From: Sphingopyxis sp. H053 | Lineage (GTDB): Bacteria > Pseudomonadota > Alphaproteobacteria > Sphingomonadales > Sphingomonadaceae | NCBI RefSeq assembly: GCF_001468225.1 | Contig: NZ_LNRU01000001.1 | Coordinates: 62,001 to 126,000, forward strand | Direction of reading: 5' to 3' | DNA: 64,000 nt | Shown: piece by piece, positions 25,349-33,405 of the stretch | Numbering within the stretch: the first letter of the stretch is position 1 | How the letters are laid out: every line of letters starts with the position of its first letter | The notes under the pieces: generated by a model | Databases searched by the model: none | The model's input: the letters and a program-made list of their open reading frames with translations, nothing else | What the model was told of the DNA's origin: nothing | Made by a program: the position numbers and the translations under genes

Positions 25349-26005
25349 TTAGCGCCGCCACATCCGCAAGAGCTGATACTGGACCGCCTGCAGCCGCGTG
25401 AAGTTCGCGGGTTCCATCTTGCCGCCCTCGATCGCGGCAATTTCGTTCAGTTCGTACATCAAATTCCGGTGCGCGACGTCGGGGATCAGGCTCTGGATGA
25501 AGGTGATTGCGACGAGCCGCTCGCCGCGCGTCACCGGTTCGACCTCGTGCAGCGTGTGCGAGGGATAGATGATTGCGACCCCTGGAGCTTCCTTGAAGCG
25601 CAGGTCGGCACCCCCCAACTGCACGTGCAGCGCGCCGCCCTCATAATCGGCAGGATCGTTCAGGAAGATGGTGCAGCTCACGTCGGTGCGCAGCTGGCCG
25701 TCGGGCAGGGGAATATAGGCGGCATCGGGGTGCAGCCCGTAATGCATGCCCGGCGTGTACCGCGTCATCAACGGCGGTGCGATCCGTGCCGGAAAGGAGA
25801 ATTCCATGAAATCGGGGTTCTGCACCATCGCATCGAGCAATATCTTCGACGAGCGTTCATAAGCGCCGGCGTCGTGAAGTTGCAGGTTGTTCTTCACCTT
25901 CGAATGCGGGTTGCTGATCTTTCCGTCGACAAACTTGCCGCTGGCGGCAATTTCGCGCAGCGCGCGGACCGCGCCATCGTCGAGCAGCTGGACGAGCTTG
26001 AACAT
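25349..26005 (-). CDS. PKHD-type Fe(II)/2-oxoglutarate hydroxylase (PiuC/YbiX family)
   Basis: The protein has 218 residues. It shows the P4H-like triad and 2-oxoglutarate anchor: His92-x-Asp94 (HYGLHPDAAYI), His153 (PSHTLHEVEPV) and Arg163 (RGERLVAI). The motif GLRTDVS-type region and FLNDPADYEGGAL are typical of the PiuC/YbiX family (usual length about 225). These genes commonly accompany TonB receptors and are thought to hydroxylate a siderophore or protein. The ATG at 26005 shares its first base with the stop of the upstream sulfotransferase-like gene (TAATG), so the two are translationally coupled. Confidence 0.9.
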   Translation of the reverse strand: MFKLVQLLDDGAVRALREIAASGKFVDGKISNPHSKVKNNLQLHDAGAYERSSKILLDAMVQNPDFMEFSFPARIAPPLMTRYTPGMHYGLHPDAAYIPLPDGQLRTDVSCTIFLNDPADYEGGALHVQLGGADLRFKEAPGVAIIYPSHTLHEVEPVTRGERLVAITFIQSLIPDVAHRNLMYELNEIAAIEGGKMEPANFTRLQAVQYQLLRMWRR

Positions 26006-27054
26006 TATGCGCTTTCCTGGTTGCCGCGGATCGGCAGGTCGCCGAGGCTTGTATAGCGTGCGGCGAGCGCTTCAACCCACGCGATCGCTTCGGCGATGGC
26101 GGGCGCGTGTCCGACGGCCGCCTGCGCCTGCAATTCGCGGCGCAGACCGGGGCTATAGCCATGCTCGGGCGCCTTAGAGTATTGGCGCATCACAGGTCCG
26201 GCGAGCGCGGCGTCGATCCGCGCCGCATCGACCGACAATCCGAAATGCCCGCACTGCGCGGCGAGCGCGGCGGCGGGATCGGCCAGCACGCCTTCGAAAT
26301 CGGCCCACAGATGCCGCGGATCGGCGCGCGGCAACGTCTGCTGCGCCGTCGCCATCTCGCAAAGCCAGCTCATCGCGACGCGCGTCACCGGTGGCAGCTG
26401 CCACAATGCGAACGGGAAATCGGGCAGCAGCGCGGCAAGTCGCGCCATGCGTGCCGGAGCTTGCGCCAGCGTCTCGGCCATCGACGCCTCGCCGGCCAGG
26501 ATCGTCTCGATGTAGCGCGCGAGCGGGACGTAGAGGAACAGCGCGCGGCTATCGGCACCCGTCAGCTCGTCGGCGATCGCCGTGATCACGCTCGACGCCT
26601 TCACCATCGCGCGCTGGCCGGGGGCGAAGTCGCGGCCCAGCCATCCGACAGCTTGTGCAAGGCGCCCGCGATAAAGCTCGGGCGACCAGACCGACTCGGG
26701 CCGGTCAATCCGCTCGGCGACCTGTGCCAGCGTGCGGAGCAGCATCGGCTCGCGCAAGGGCAGTACCTCGCCAACCTCGGCATGCAGTCGCGACACGAGC
26801 GTCGATCCGACATGGCCGATATGGAAGATGAAGTGCGGCGCAGGGGCCGCGGCGCCCAGATCGGGCAGGGTGTCCCACGCCATCCACTCGCGCCCGATGC
26901 GATCGGTGAGCAGTCGCTGGTCGAGGAAGCTTGCGGCGCGATAATCGGCTTCGGTCAGCAGTGCGATCAGCACCCGGTCGTTTGCGAGGTCCGCCATATG
27001 CGGCAGCAGGCTCGCATCGGCGGCAAAGCGGCGCTGGAAAGGATCATCGGCCAT
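26005..27054 (-). CDS. Sulfotransferase-like P-loop protein
   Basis: The protein has 349 residues. A PAPS-loop-like sequence FIFHIGHVGSTLVSRL (P-loop GHVGST at 80-85) is followed by LPLREPMLL (REP at 101-103). A second strand-loop (RALFLYVPLARYIETIL) resembles the 3'-phosphate-binding site of sulfotransferases. These features place it near the sulfotransferase family, but the specific branch is not known and some members have lost activity. It is the first gene of a two-gene unit with the PKHD hydroxylase. The ATG at 27054 is the first good start. There is no signal peptide. Confidence 0.6.
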   Translation of the reverse strand: MADDPFQRRFAADASLLPHMADLANDRVLIALLTEADYRAASFLDQRLLTDRIGREWMAWDTLPDLGAAAPAPHFIFHIGHVGSTLVSRLHAEVGEVLPLREPMLLRTLAQVAERIDRPESVWSPELYRGRLAQAVGWLGRDFAPGQRAMVKASSVITAIADELTGADSRALFLYVPLARYIETILAGEASMAETLAQAPARMARLAALLPDFPFALWQLPPVTRVAMSWLCEMATAQQTLPRADPRHLWADFEGVLADPAAALAAQCGHFGLSVDAARIDAALAGPVMRQYSKAPEHGYSPGLRRELQAQAAVGHAPAIAEAIAWVEALAARYTSLGDLPIRGNQESA

Positions 27055-27083
27055 CGCCGAGCCATAGGAAAGGGCGGACCATA

Positions 27084-27122
27084 AGAAAAGGGCCGCGCCC
27101 CCTTTCGGAAACGCGGCCCTTT
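27084..27122 (-). terminator. Rho-independent terminator of the rpsF-rpsR-rplI operon
   Basis: Read on the minus strand, an 11-bp stem AAAGGGCCGCG/CGCGGCCCTTT (27112-27122 with 27087-27097) with a 14-base loop is followed by TTCTTAT. It lies 25 bases after the rplI stop. Confidence 0.88.
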
Positions 27123-27146
27123 CAAAAGGCTTTGGCCAGAGGAAGC

Positions 27147-27770
27147 TTAAGCTTCTTCGGCTTCGTCCGCAGCAGCTTCGGGAGCGAGCTCCGAAGGCGG
27201 CGTTGCGTCTTCGAATTCGTCTTCGCTGTCGGGTTCCAGTGCCGTGGCGACTGCCTCGGCCTGTTCTTCCTCGAACATCGCCGCAATGACGTCGATGCCC
27301 TGCTTCTGCATTTCGGCTTCGTCGGGCGAGCGCGCGACGTTGACGCCGACGGTCACGACGACTTCGGGGTGCAGCTTGACCTTGACGTCGACCAGGCCGA
27401 GCGACTTGATCGGGCGTTCGAGTTCGACCATCGACTTACCGATGCCTTCGACGCCGTCTTCGGCGAGCGCGTCGACGATGTCACGGACCGAAACCGAGCC
27501 GTAAAGCTGGCCGGTGTTCGATGCCTGACGGATCAGGACGATCTGCTTGCCGTTGATGCCGCTGGCGCGGCCTTCGGCGTCGGTGCGACGTTCGGCGTTA
27601 TCGGCTTCGATCTTGCCGCGGTTCGCTTCGAACAGCTTCTTGTTGGCGTCGTTCGCGCGAAGCGCCTTGTTGTTCGGCAGCAGATAGTTACGGGCAAAGC
27701 CGTTCTTGACGGTGACGACGTCGCCGATACCGCCCAGTTTCTCGATGCGTTCGAGCAGGATGATTTCCAT
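27147..27770 (-). CDS. rplI: Large-subunit ribosomal protein bL9
   Basis: The protein has 207 residues. The N-terminal domain is canonical (MEIILLERIEKLGGIGDVVTV, then KNGFARNYLLPNNKAL). The connecting helix and C-terminal domain (GSVSVRDIVDAL, then HPEVVVTVGVNVAR) are intact. A strongly acidic, alanine-rich tail of about 45 residues (ending AADEAEEA) extends beyond the usual 150-residue core, as often in alphaproteobacteria. It binds the L1 stalk base of 23S rRNA. It is the last gene of the rpsF-rpsR-rplI operon. Confidence 0.97.
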   Translation of the reverse strand: MEIILLERIEKLGGIGDVVTVKNGFARNYLLPNNKALRANDANKKLFEANRGKIEADNAERRTDAEGRASGINGKQIVLIRQASNTGQLYGSVSVRDIVDALAEDGVEGIGKSMVELERPIKSLGLVDVKVKLHPEVVVTVGVNVARSPDEAEMQKQGIDVIAAMFEEEQAEAVATALEPDSEDEFEDATPPSELAPEAAADEAEEA

Positions 27771-27783
27771 CGGTCAGCCCTCC

Positions 27784-28008
27784 TTACTTAACAATGTAGG
27801 GGAGCAGGCCGATGTGGCGCGAGCGCTTGATCGCTTTCGCCAGCTCACGCTGCTTCTTGGTGGACACCGCGGTGATCCGCGACGGGACGATCTTGCCACG
27901 CTCCGACAGGTAACCCTGGAGCAGACGGACGTCCTTGTAATCGATGACCGGTGCATCCTTCTGGCTGAAGGGGCAGGTCTTGCGGCGGCGGAAAAAGGGT
28001 CGTGCCAT
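27784..28008 (-). CDS. rpsR: Small-subunit ribosomal protein bS18
   Basis: The protein has 74 residues, the usual length, with the conserved [20 protein letters not shown] and [28 protein letters not shown] regions. It pairs with bS6 in the platform of the 30S subunit. It lies 11 bases after rpsF and 13 before rplI on the minus strand. Confidence 0.98.
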   Translation of the reverse strand: MARPFFRRRKTCPFSQKDAPVIDYKDVRLLQGYLSERGKIVPSRITAVSTKKQRELAKAIKRSRHIGLLPYIVK

Positions 28009-28019
28009 GGTCGTTTTCC

Positions 28020-28385
28020 TTATTCTTCGCCGTCGCGGTCACGGCCGCGGCCGCCACGACGTTCCTGCTTGCGCATCATCACCGACGGACCCTTTTCGAG
28101 TTCGTCGACCTTGATGGTGAGCCAGCGGATGATATCTTCGTTGATCGCAGCCTGACGCTCGATCTCTGCGATGGCTTCGCCTGCGACTTCAGCCGACAAC
28201 ATCACATAATGACCCTTGCGGTTCTTCTGGATCTTGTAGGCGAGCTGCTTCAGGCCCCAGGTCTCGGTCTTGTGAACCGTGCCCTTAAATTCGCCGATGA
28301 CGTTGGTGACGGTTTCCGCCAGCGCGTCGACCTGAGCCTGGCTCAGGTCCTGACGCGCGATAAAAACATGCTCGTAAAACGGCAT
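28020..28385 (-). CDS. rpsF: Small-subunit ribosomal protein bS6
   Basis: The protein has 121 residues. It has the bS6 ferredoxin-like core ([20 protein letters not shown], then [21 protein letters not shown], then [12 protein letters not shown]) and a basic tail [13 protein letters not shown] in place of the glutamate tail of E. coli. It is the first gene of the operon. Its leader contains a strong hairpin that could be an autoregulatory element. Confidence 0.98.
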   Translation of the reverse strand: MPFYEHVFIARQDLSQAQVDALAETVTNVIGEFKGTVHKTETWGLKQLAYKIQKNRKGHYVMLSAEVAGEAIAEIERQAAINEDIIRWLTIKVDELEKGPSVMMRKQERRGGRGRDRDGEE

Positions 28386-28547
28386 GATGCGCTTCCTTCG
28401 ATTTGGCCGATCGCTGGCTTCGCGCCAATCGCGAAACCCCTCCGGCTGTCGTCAAGCTTTACGGATTGGTGCAAAGCAAACGGGGCGATGGCAACGTGGC
28501 CTCGCCCCGAATGAGCGCGCCTATACAGATTCGCGGGGAGAAATCAA
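28386..28547 (-). promoter_or_regulatory. Promoter and leader hairpin of the rpsF operon
   Basis: On the minus strand, TTGATT (28547-28542) and TATAGG (28525-28520) are 16 bases apart. They form a plausible promoter whose -35 box overlaps the stop of the upstream Mur-ligase gene. The transcript would begin near 28513. The leader then contains a perfect 8-bp stem CGGGGCGA/TCGCCCCG (28502-28509 with 28481-28488) with an inner GGC/GCC extension. S6:S18-binding leaders are known in bacteria; the match to that class was not established here. Confidence 0.5.
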
Positions 28548-29938
28548 GCGGAGAGCGCCAGCTTTCCCAAGAGTTCCCGCCCGAATTCGGTGAGCGTGTC
28601 GTCGCGCGCGCCGAGGATGAGGATGCGGTCGCCCGCCTTGGCCGCGTCGAGCATTGCCGCGCCGCATGCCGCGCGGGTGGTCATATGCACGGCGTCACCC
28701 CCGCCCGCGACGATATCGGCGACGAGCGCCTCGCTGCCGATGCTGCGGTCGACGGTGCCGCCGAAATAGACGGGGTCGCACACGAACAGCTTGTCATCGG
28801 GGCGCATTCCGGCGGCAAAGCTTGCCGCGAGTTCCTTGCCCATCTGGCGCAGCGGGCCATAACCGTGCGGCTGGAAGAAGATCAAAGCGCGGCCCGGCAG
28901 TTCGGACACGGCGGCGAGCGTCGCGGCCACCTTGTCGGGGTTGTGCGCGAAATCGTCGATCACGGTGACCCCGCCTGCTTGTCCGAGCACCTCATAGCGG
29001 CGCGCGAGGCCGGCGAAGTCCGCGAGCGCCTCGACCGCCTGTGCTACGGTCGTGCCCGCCGCGTGGGTGGCGGCGATCGCGGCGAGCGCGTTGGCTGCAT
29101 TGTGACGGCCGGGCATGCGAAGCCTCACCCGATAGGCGGTGCCATCGGCATGAACGGCGAAACGGCAGCCGTCGGCCAAGGCTTCGAAATCGCTTCCGCG
29201 AATGTGGGTGTCTTCGCCTTCGCTAAAACCGAATGAAATATGATTGTCCAATGAAAGGAAGGGTGTGCTTTCCTCATCGTCGATATTGACCACGGCAACG
29301 CGCGCCTTGAGGAGAAAATCGGCAAACAGGGCATGGAGTTCTTCGAGGCTCTTGTGATCGAGGCTGATGTTGGTGACCACCGCTACATCGGGGCGATAGA
29401 GCGCGATCGATCCGTCGCTTTCGTCGACTTCGCTGACGTAGATCGCGGCGTCGCCAACCAGCGCGCTCGCGAATGGCCTGTCGTCGCCCGAAAAATTGCG
29501 CATGACCGCGCCGTTCATCACGGTCGGTTTCCGGCCCGCGCTTTCAAGGATCCAGCCGATCATCCCGGTGACGGTCGACTTGCCGCTCGTCCCGCCGACC
29601 CCGATCGCGCTGTCGGCTGCGTTGAACAGCGCGGCATTCAGGTCGGCGCGTGTCATCCGCGGCAGACCGAGCGCGTTGGCCGCGGCAATATCGGGAACGC
29701 TGTCCTCGATCGCCGCCGAGGCGACGAGGATCTGGTCGGCTTTGGGTCCGCTGCCGTCTTGCGGGTAAAAGGCGATGCCCTGGCTTTCGAGCCAGGCGAA
29801 TTTACCGGGCGTCCGCCCTTGGTCACGGCTGCGATCGGACCCCGACACTGCGTCACCGCGCGCCGCGACGATCATCGCGAGCGGCAGCATCCCCGACCCG
29901 CCGATGCCGCAGAAGAAATAGGATTTGTTTTCGGCCAT
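28544..29938 (-). CDS. MurC/Mpl-like Mur ligase
   Basis: The protein has 464 residues and is a complete Mur ligase: a Rossmann start FFCGIGGSGMLPLAMIVA, the ATP loop GGTSGKST at 115-122, YVSEVDESDGSIALYRPDVA and GRHNAANALAAIAA, then VTVIDDFAHNPDKV. It is clearly distinct from the murC inside the dcw cluster. It is likely to attach an amino acid or a recycled peptide to UDP-MurNAc, as Mpl does with the tripeptide from cell-wall turnover. The choice between a second MurC and an Mpl-like enzyme cannot be settled from sequence. It is divergent from an LD-carboxypeptidase gene that would supply exactly such tripeptides, which favours recycling. Confidence 0.75.
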   Translation of the reverse strand: MAENKSYFFCGIGGSGMLPLAMIVAARGDAVSGSDRSRDQGRTPGKFAWLESQGIAFYPQDGSGPKADQILVASAAIEDSVPDIAAANALGLPRMTRADLNAALFNAADSAIGVGGTSGKSTVTGMIGWILESAGRKPTVMNGAVMRNFSGDDRPFASALVGDAAIYVSEVDESDGSIALYRPDVAVVTNISLDHKSLEELHALFADFLLKARVAVVNIDDEESTPFLSLDNHISFGFSEGEDTHIRGSDFEALADGCRFAVHADGTAYRVRLRMPGRHNAANALAAIAATHAAGTTVAQAVEALADFAGLARRYEVLGQAGGVTVIDDFAHNPDKVAATLAAVSELPGRALIFFQPHGYGPLRQMGKELAASFAAGMRPDDKLFVCDPVYFGGTVDRSIGSEALVADIVAGGGDAVHMTTRAACGAAMLDAAKAGDRILILGARDDTLTEFGRELLGKLALSA

Positions 29939-29992
29939 CGCGGCGCGATATGGCTTTGACGAAGGGTTTGCAACCAGAGCGGCACTCTCTTT

Positions 29993-30075
29993 CCCGTTCG
30001 CATCGAGTGAAGTCGAGATGCTCCTCGACCTTGCGCGCCGCCGATGGGTGTCTCGACTGCGCTCGACACGAACGG
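29993..30075. repeat. Extragenic inverted repeat between divergent genes
   Basis: The left arm (from 29993, CCCGTTCGCATCGAG) and the right arm (30046-30075, ending CTCGACACGAACGG) are imperfect reverse complements of about 30 bases, separated by about 22 bases. The motif CGAG-TGAAG-TCGAGA with outer CCGTTCG is a recurrent sphingomonad intergenic palindrome. It fills most of the 153-base space between the Mur-ligase and LD-carboxypeptidase starts. Confidence 0.72.
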
Positions 30076-30091
30076 ATTTAGAGGTCGCTGC

Positions 30092-30919
30092 ATGCGCATA
30101 GGCATCGTCGCTCCGTCGACACCCATTTTACCCGATGATGCGGAGGCCGTTCGCGCGCTCGCAAGCCTCGGCTACCCTGACGTCGAACTCGTCTTCGACC
30201 CGCAATGCTTCGCTGTTCACGGCCATTTCGCGGGCGAGGATGGGCACCGCTTCGCCGCGCTCGTCGAGATGGCGAACCGCCCCGACATCGACGCGATCTG
30301 GTTCGCGCGCGGCGGTTATGGTGCATGCCGGATCGCCGAGGATGCGGTCGCGGCGATGACCGACGCGGCGAGGGCCAAGGCGTTCCTCGGCTATTCGGAT
30401 CAGGGCAATCTGCTCGGTGCGCTCTATCGCGAGGGGTTCGACCATGTCGCGCACGGCCCGATGGTCGCCGATATCCGCCGCGAGGGCGGTGACGCGGCAG
30501 TGCTGCGCGCGCTCGACTGGCTCGTTGCGCGCGATCCCGGTGCTTGCGAAGCCGGATTGCAGCATGGCGCCCGCCATGCGGCGTTCAACCTGATGACGCT
30601 GTCGATGCTGATCGGCACCCCGCTCGAACCCGATCTTTCGGGCCATGTCGTGTTGGTCGAGGAGGTGAGCGAATATCTTTACGCCTTCGACCGCGCCTTC
30701 TTTCACGTCGCGACCTGTCTGGGCCCGCGCGGGCTTGCCGGATTGCGGCTGGGACGGGTCGGCGACATTCCGGAAAACGATCGCCCCTTCGGCATGGAGG
30801 CCGATGAGATCGCTCGCGATTGGTGCGGGCGCACCGGCGTCCCCTGGCTCGGCCGCGCGGACATCGGCCACGACGCTGCGAACAAGGTCGTGCCCTTCGG
30901 CTTGCATCGTGCGGGGTGA
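30092..30919 (+). CDS. ldcA: LD-carboxypeptidase (peptidase S66)
   Basis: The protein has 275 residues from the ATG at 30092 (MRIGIVAPSTPILP). The serine-glutamate-histidine triad of family S66 is visible: Ser102 in LGYSDQGNLLGAL, Glu190 in VVLVEEVSEYLY and His260 in ADIGHDAANKVVPFG. The motif WFARGGYGACRI is also typical. Cytoplasmic LdcA removes the terminal D-alanine from recycled murein tetrapeptide to give tripeptide. MccF-type immunity proteins share the fold and cannot be excluded. It is divergent from a Mur ligase that could use the product. Confidence 0.83.
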   Translation: MRIGIVAPSTPILPDDAEAVRALASLGYPDVELVFDPQCFAVHGHFAGEDGHRFAALVEMANRPDIDAIWFARGGYGACRIAEDAVAAMTDAARAKAFLGYSDQGNLLGALYREGFDHVAHGPMVADIRREGGDAAVLRALDWLVARDPGACEAGLQHGARHAAFNLMTLSMLIGTPLEPDLSGHVVLVEEVSEYLYAFDRAFFHVATCLGPRGLAGLRLGRVGDIPENDRPFGMEADEIARDWCGRTGVPWLGRADIGHDAANKVVPFGLHRAG

Positions 30920-30963
30920 AGGAATAGGCGCGCGGTAACGAATATCACCGCAGGGGACGCAAT

Positions 30964-31902
30964 ATGCGCGCATTCATTTTTCCGGGTCAGGGCAGCCAGG
31001 CCGTCGGCATGGGCAAGGCGTTGTCGGACGCTTCGCCGGTCGCGCGCGAAGTGTTTCAGGAGGTCGACGACGCGCTTGGCCAGAAGCTGTTCAAGCTGAT
31101 GAGCGAAGGCCCGGAGGACCAGCTCACCCTTACCGAAAATGCCCAACCCGCGATCATGGCGAACGCGATCGCGACCTTGCGCGTGCTCGAAAAGGAAGGC
31201 GGCGTGACGTTGGCTGCCAAGGCCGATTATGTCGCGGGCCACAGCCTCGGCGAATATAGCGCGCTCTGCGCAGCCGGCGCCTTCGACCTCGCAACCACCG
31301 CTCGCCTGCTCAAGACCCGCGGACAGGCAATGCAGGCGGCGGTGCCCGTCGGCGTCGGCGCAATGGCGGCGCTGCTCGGCGCCGACATCGACACCGCGCA
31401 GAAACTCGCCGACGCCGCGGCCGAGGGCGAAGTCTGCACTGTCGCCAATGACAATGATCCATCGCAGGTCGTGATTTCGGGCCACAAGGGCGCGGTCGAG
31501 CGCGCCGTCGCCCTCGTGAAAGATTATGGCATCAAGCGCGGCGTGCTGCTCCCCGTCTCGGCGCCCTTCCACTGCCCGCTGATGCAGCCCGCGGCCGACG
31601 CAATGGCCGAGGCGCTCGGCGCCAACCCGCCCGCCGCGCCGCTGGTGCCCGTCGTCGCCAATGTCACCGCGAGCCCGGTGAGCGACGCCGACACGATCCG
31701 CGATCTGTTGGTCCAACAGGTCACCGGCCGCGTCCGCTGGCGCGAAAGCGTCGCGTCGATGGAAGATATCGGTGTCCAGCAGTTCGTCGAATTCGGCGGC
31801 AAGGTGCTCGGCCCGATGGTCAAGCGCAGCGCATCGGGCGAAGTCGAGACGGTAAGCGTGATTTCGATGGATGACATCGAAGCGCTGCTGAAAGGTTTTT
31901 GA
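30964..31902 (+). CDS. fabD: Malonyl-CoA:ACP transacylase
   Basis: The protein has 312 residues with FIFPGQGSQAVGMGK at the start, the nucleophile Ser94 in AGHSLGEYSAL and the catalytic histidine region SAPFHCPLMQP. It loads malonate onto acyl carrier protein for fatty-acid synthesis. fabG lies downstream, but an unrelated small exported-protein gene begins one base after the fabD stop, interrupting the usual fabD-fabG neighbourhood. Confidence 0.97.
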   Translation: MRAFIFPGQGSQAVGMGKALSDASPVAREVFQEVDDALGQKLFKLMSEGPEDQLTLTENAQPAIMANAIATLRVLEKEGGVTLAAKADYVAGHSLGEYSALCAAGAFDLATTARLLKTRGQAMQAAVPVGVGAMAALLGADIDTAQKLADAAAEGEVCTVANDNDPSQVVISGHKGAVERAVALVKDYGIKRGVLLPVSAPFHCPLMQPAADAMAEALGANPPAAPLVPVVANVTASPVSDADTIRDLLVQQVTGRVRWRESVASMEDIGVQQFVEFGGKVLGPMVKRSASGEVETVSVISMDDIEALLKGF

Positions 31903-31903
31903 A

Positions 31904-32509
31904 ATGCGACTTGCGACGTTGAACCACAGACTGTGGGCCGCGTCAGCGCTGCTGCTTTTCAGTTTGACTTCAATAAATGTTGAGGCGGCAGAAAATCTCG
32001 AATGTATGGATGTTGGATATTCTGGCACCGAGCTGGCGGCAATGGACCGCTTTGTTGAGAAATATGGCTTGGCGGACTGGCAAGCTGCCAAACGTCTGCC
32101 GAATGATATCGAGAACTCGATTGCTACGCGCCTGCGATATTGCGCGGACGCAAACGCATGGCCACAGAGGGCAATCGAGCAGGCCGTGTATTACAAGGTT
32201 AGCATTCTTACGGCGGCTGCCATCGATAAGAACACTCCTTTGAGTTCTCAACAAATGGCTCAGCTTCGCGGTGCCTATTCAAGCACAGATTCAAAGCGTT
32301 TGATGTCCATCATGCTTCCTGCTCTTGATGCCATTTTCGCCGTAAAAGCAGTGCCTGTACCGTCAGAAGACGACATAAGCTATTTGAACGAGCATATCAC
32401 GCGGCGATCAGGGCTTCCCATTAATAACGAGGTCACAAACTACATAGGCGCCTGGCTGCTCACGAGGGGCATGGTGGAGATCACGAAGAGACGGTTCAGT
32501 GAGTTTTAA
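31904..32509 (+). CDS. Exported protein of unknown function, inserted between fabD and fabG
   Basis: The protein has 201 residues. The signal peptide ALLLFSLTSINVEAAENL (cleavage near VEA) predicts export. Two cysteines follow (NLECMDVG and RLRYCADAN), likely paired in the periplasm. No domain was recognised. The gene starts one base after the fabD stop with AAAGG upstream, so it is probably translated with fabD. Its base composition is markedly lower in GC than its neighbours (codons such as AAT, ATA, TTA and AAA are frequent), which suggests transfer. It may be distantly similar to the exported protein at 33406-33945. Confidence 0.75.
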   Translation: MRLATLNHRLWAASALLLFSLTSINVEAAENLECMDVGYSGTELAAMDRFVEKYGLADWQAAKRLPNDIENSIATRLRYCADANAWPQRAIEQAVYYKVSILTAAAIDKNTPLSSQQMAQLRGAYSSTDSKRLMSIMLPALDAIFAVKAVPVPSEDDISYLNEHITRRSGLPINNEVTNYIGAWLLTRGMVEITKRRFSEF

Positions 32510-32630
32510 AATCTCGCCTTTGGATTAGCGGGCGGTTGTGCGGTTCTAACCATTAGATTCTGCGTTCTCCGCGCGAAAATCATCTTACACCGACGTCCGA
32601 GATTCGGACCCCAGACTAAGGAACAAAACC

Positions 32631-33371
32631 ATGTTCGATCTCACCGGCATGACCGCCCTCGTCACCGGCGCTTCGGGCGGCATCGGCTCGGCCATCGCGC
32701 AGGCGCTCGCGGCGCAGGGCGCGCGGCTCGCGGTGTCGGGCTCCAATGCCGACAAGCTCAATGCGTTTCGCGATAGGCTCGGCGGCGACCATGTCGCGCT
32801 GCCGTGCAACCTCGGCGATGCGGCTGCAGTCGATGCGCTTGTCCCGGCTGCGGTCGAGGCGCTGGGCCAGCTCGACATCCTCGTCAACAATGCCGGCGTC
32901 ACGCGCGACAATCTGATCATGCGCATGAAGGACGAGGAGTGGATGGATGTCATCCGCATCAATCTCGAGGCCAATTTCCGCCTTGCGCGGGCTGCGGCGA
33001 AGCCGATGATGAAGGCGCGCTTCGGCCGCATCATCTCGATCACCAGCGTCGTCGGCGCGACAGGCAATCCGGGGCAGGCCAATTATGCCGCGTCAAAGGC
33101 GGGCGTCACCGGCATGACCAAGGCGCTGGCGCAGGAACTCGCGAGCCGCGGCGTCACCGCGAACTGCGTCGCGCCGGGCTTTATCGCCACCGCGATGACC
33201 GACGACCTGCCCGACGTGCAGAAAGAGGCACTCAACCAGCGCATTCCGGCCGGCCGGATGGGTGCTGGCGACGATATCGCCGCCGCCGTCGTCTATCTGG
33301 CGTCGAAGGAAGCGGGCTATGTCACCGGTCAGACGTTGCATGTGAACGGCGGGATGGCCATGCTGTCCTGA
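32631..33371 (+). CDS. fabG: 3-oxoacyl-ACP reductase
   Basis: The protein has 246 residues and is a classical short-chain dehydrogenase: a TGASGGIG cofactor loop at 12-19, NNAG at 86-89, catalytic Ser139, Tyr152 and Lys156 (YAASK), and the C-terminal VTGQTLHVNGGM. It reduces 3-oxoacyl-ACP with NADPH in fatty-acid elongation. It lies 121 bases after the inserted exported-protein gene. The gap contains no gene and probably a promoter or coupling site. Confidence 0.96.
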   Translation: MFDLTGMTALVTGASGGIGSAIAQALAAQGARLAVSGSNADKLNAFRDRLGGDHVALPCNLGDAAAVDALVPAAVEALGQLDILVNNAGVTRDNLIMRMKDEEWMDVIRINLEANFRLARAAAKPMMKARFGRIISITSVVGATGNPGQANYAASKAGVTGMTKALAQELASRGVTANCVAPGFIATAMTDDLPDVQKEALNQRIPAGRMGAGDDIAAAVVYLASKEAGYVTGQTLHVNGGMAMLS

Positions 33372-33405
33372 GGGGTCGCACCCTAAAGGGCGGAAGGATT
33401 CGTCG

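Noticed and set aside
28544-29938. Interpretation as a decayed copy of murC
   Set aside because: The ATP loop, the HNAAN-type motif and full length are intact, so it should be an active, separate ligase.
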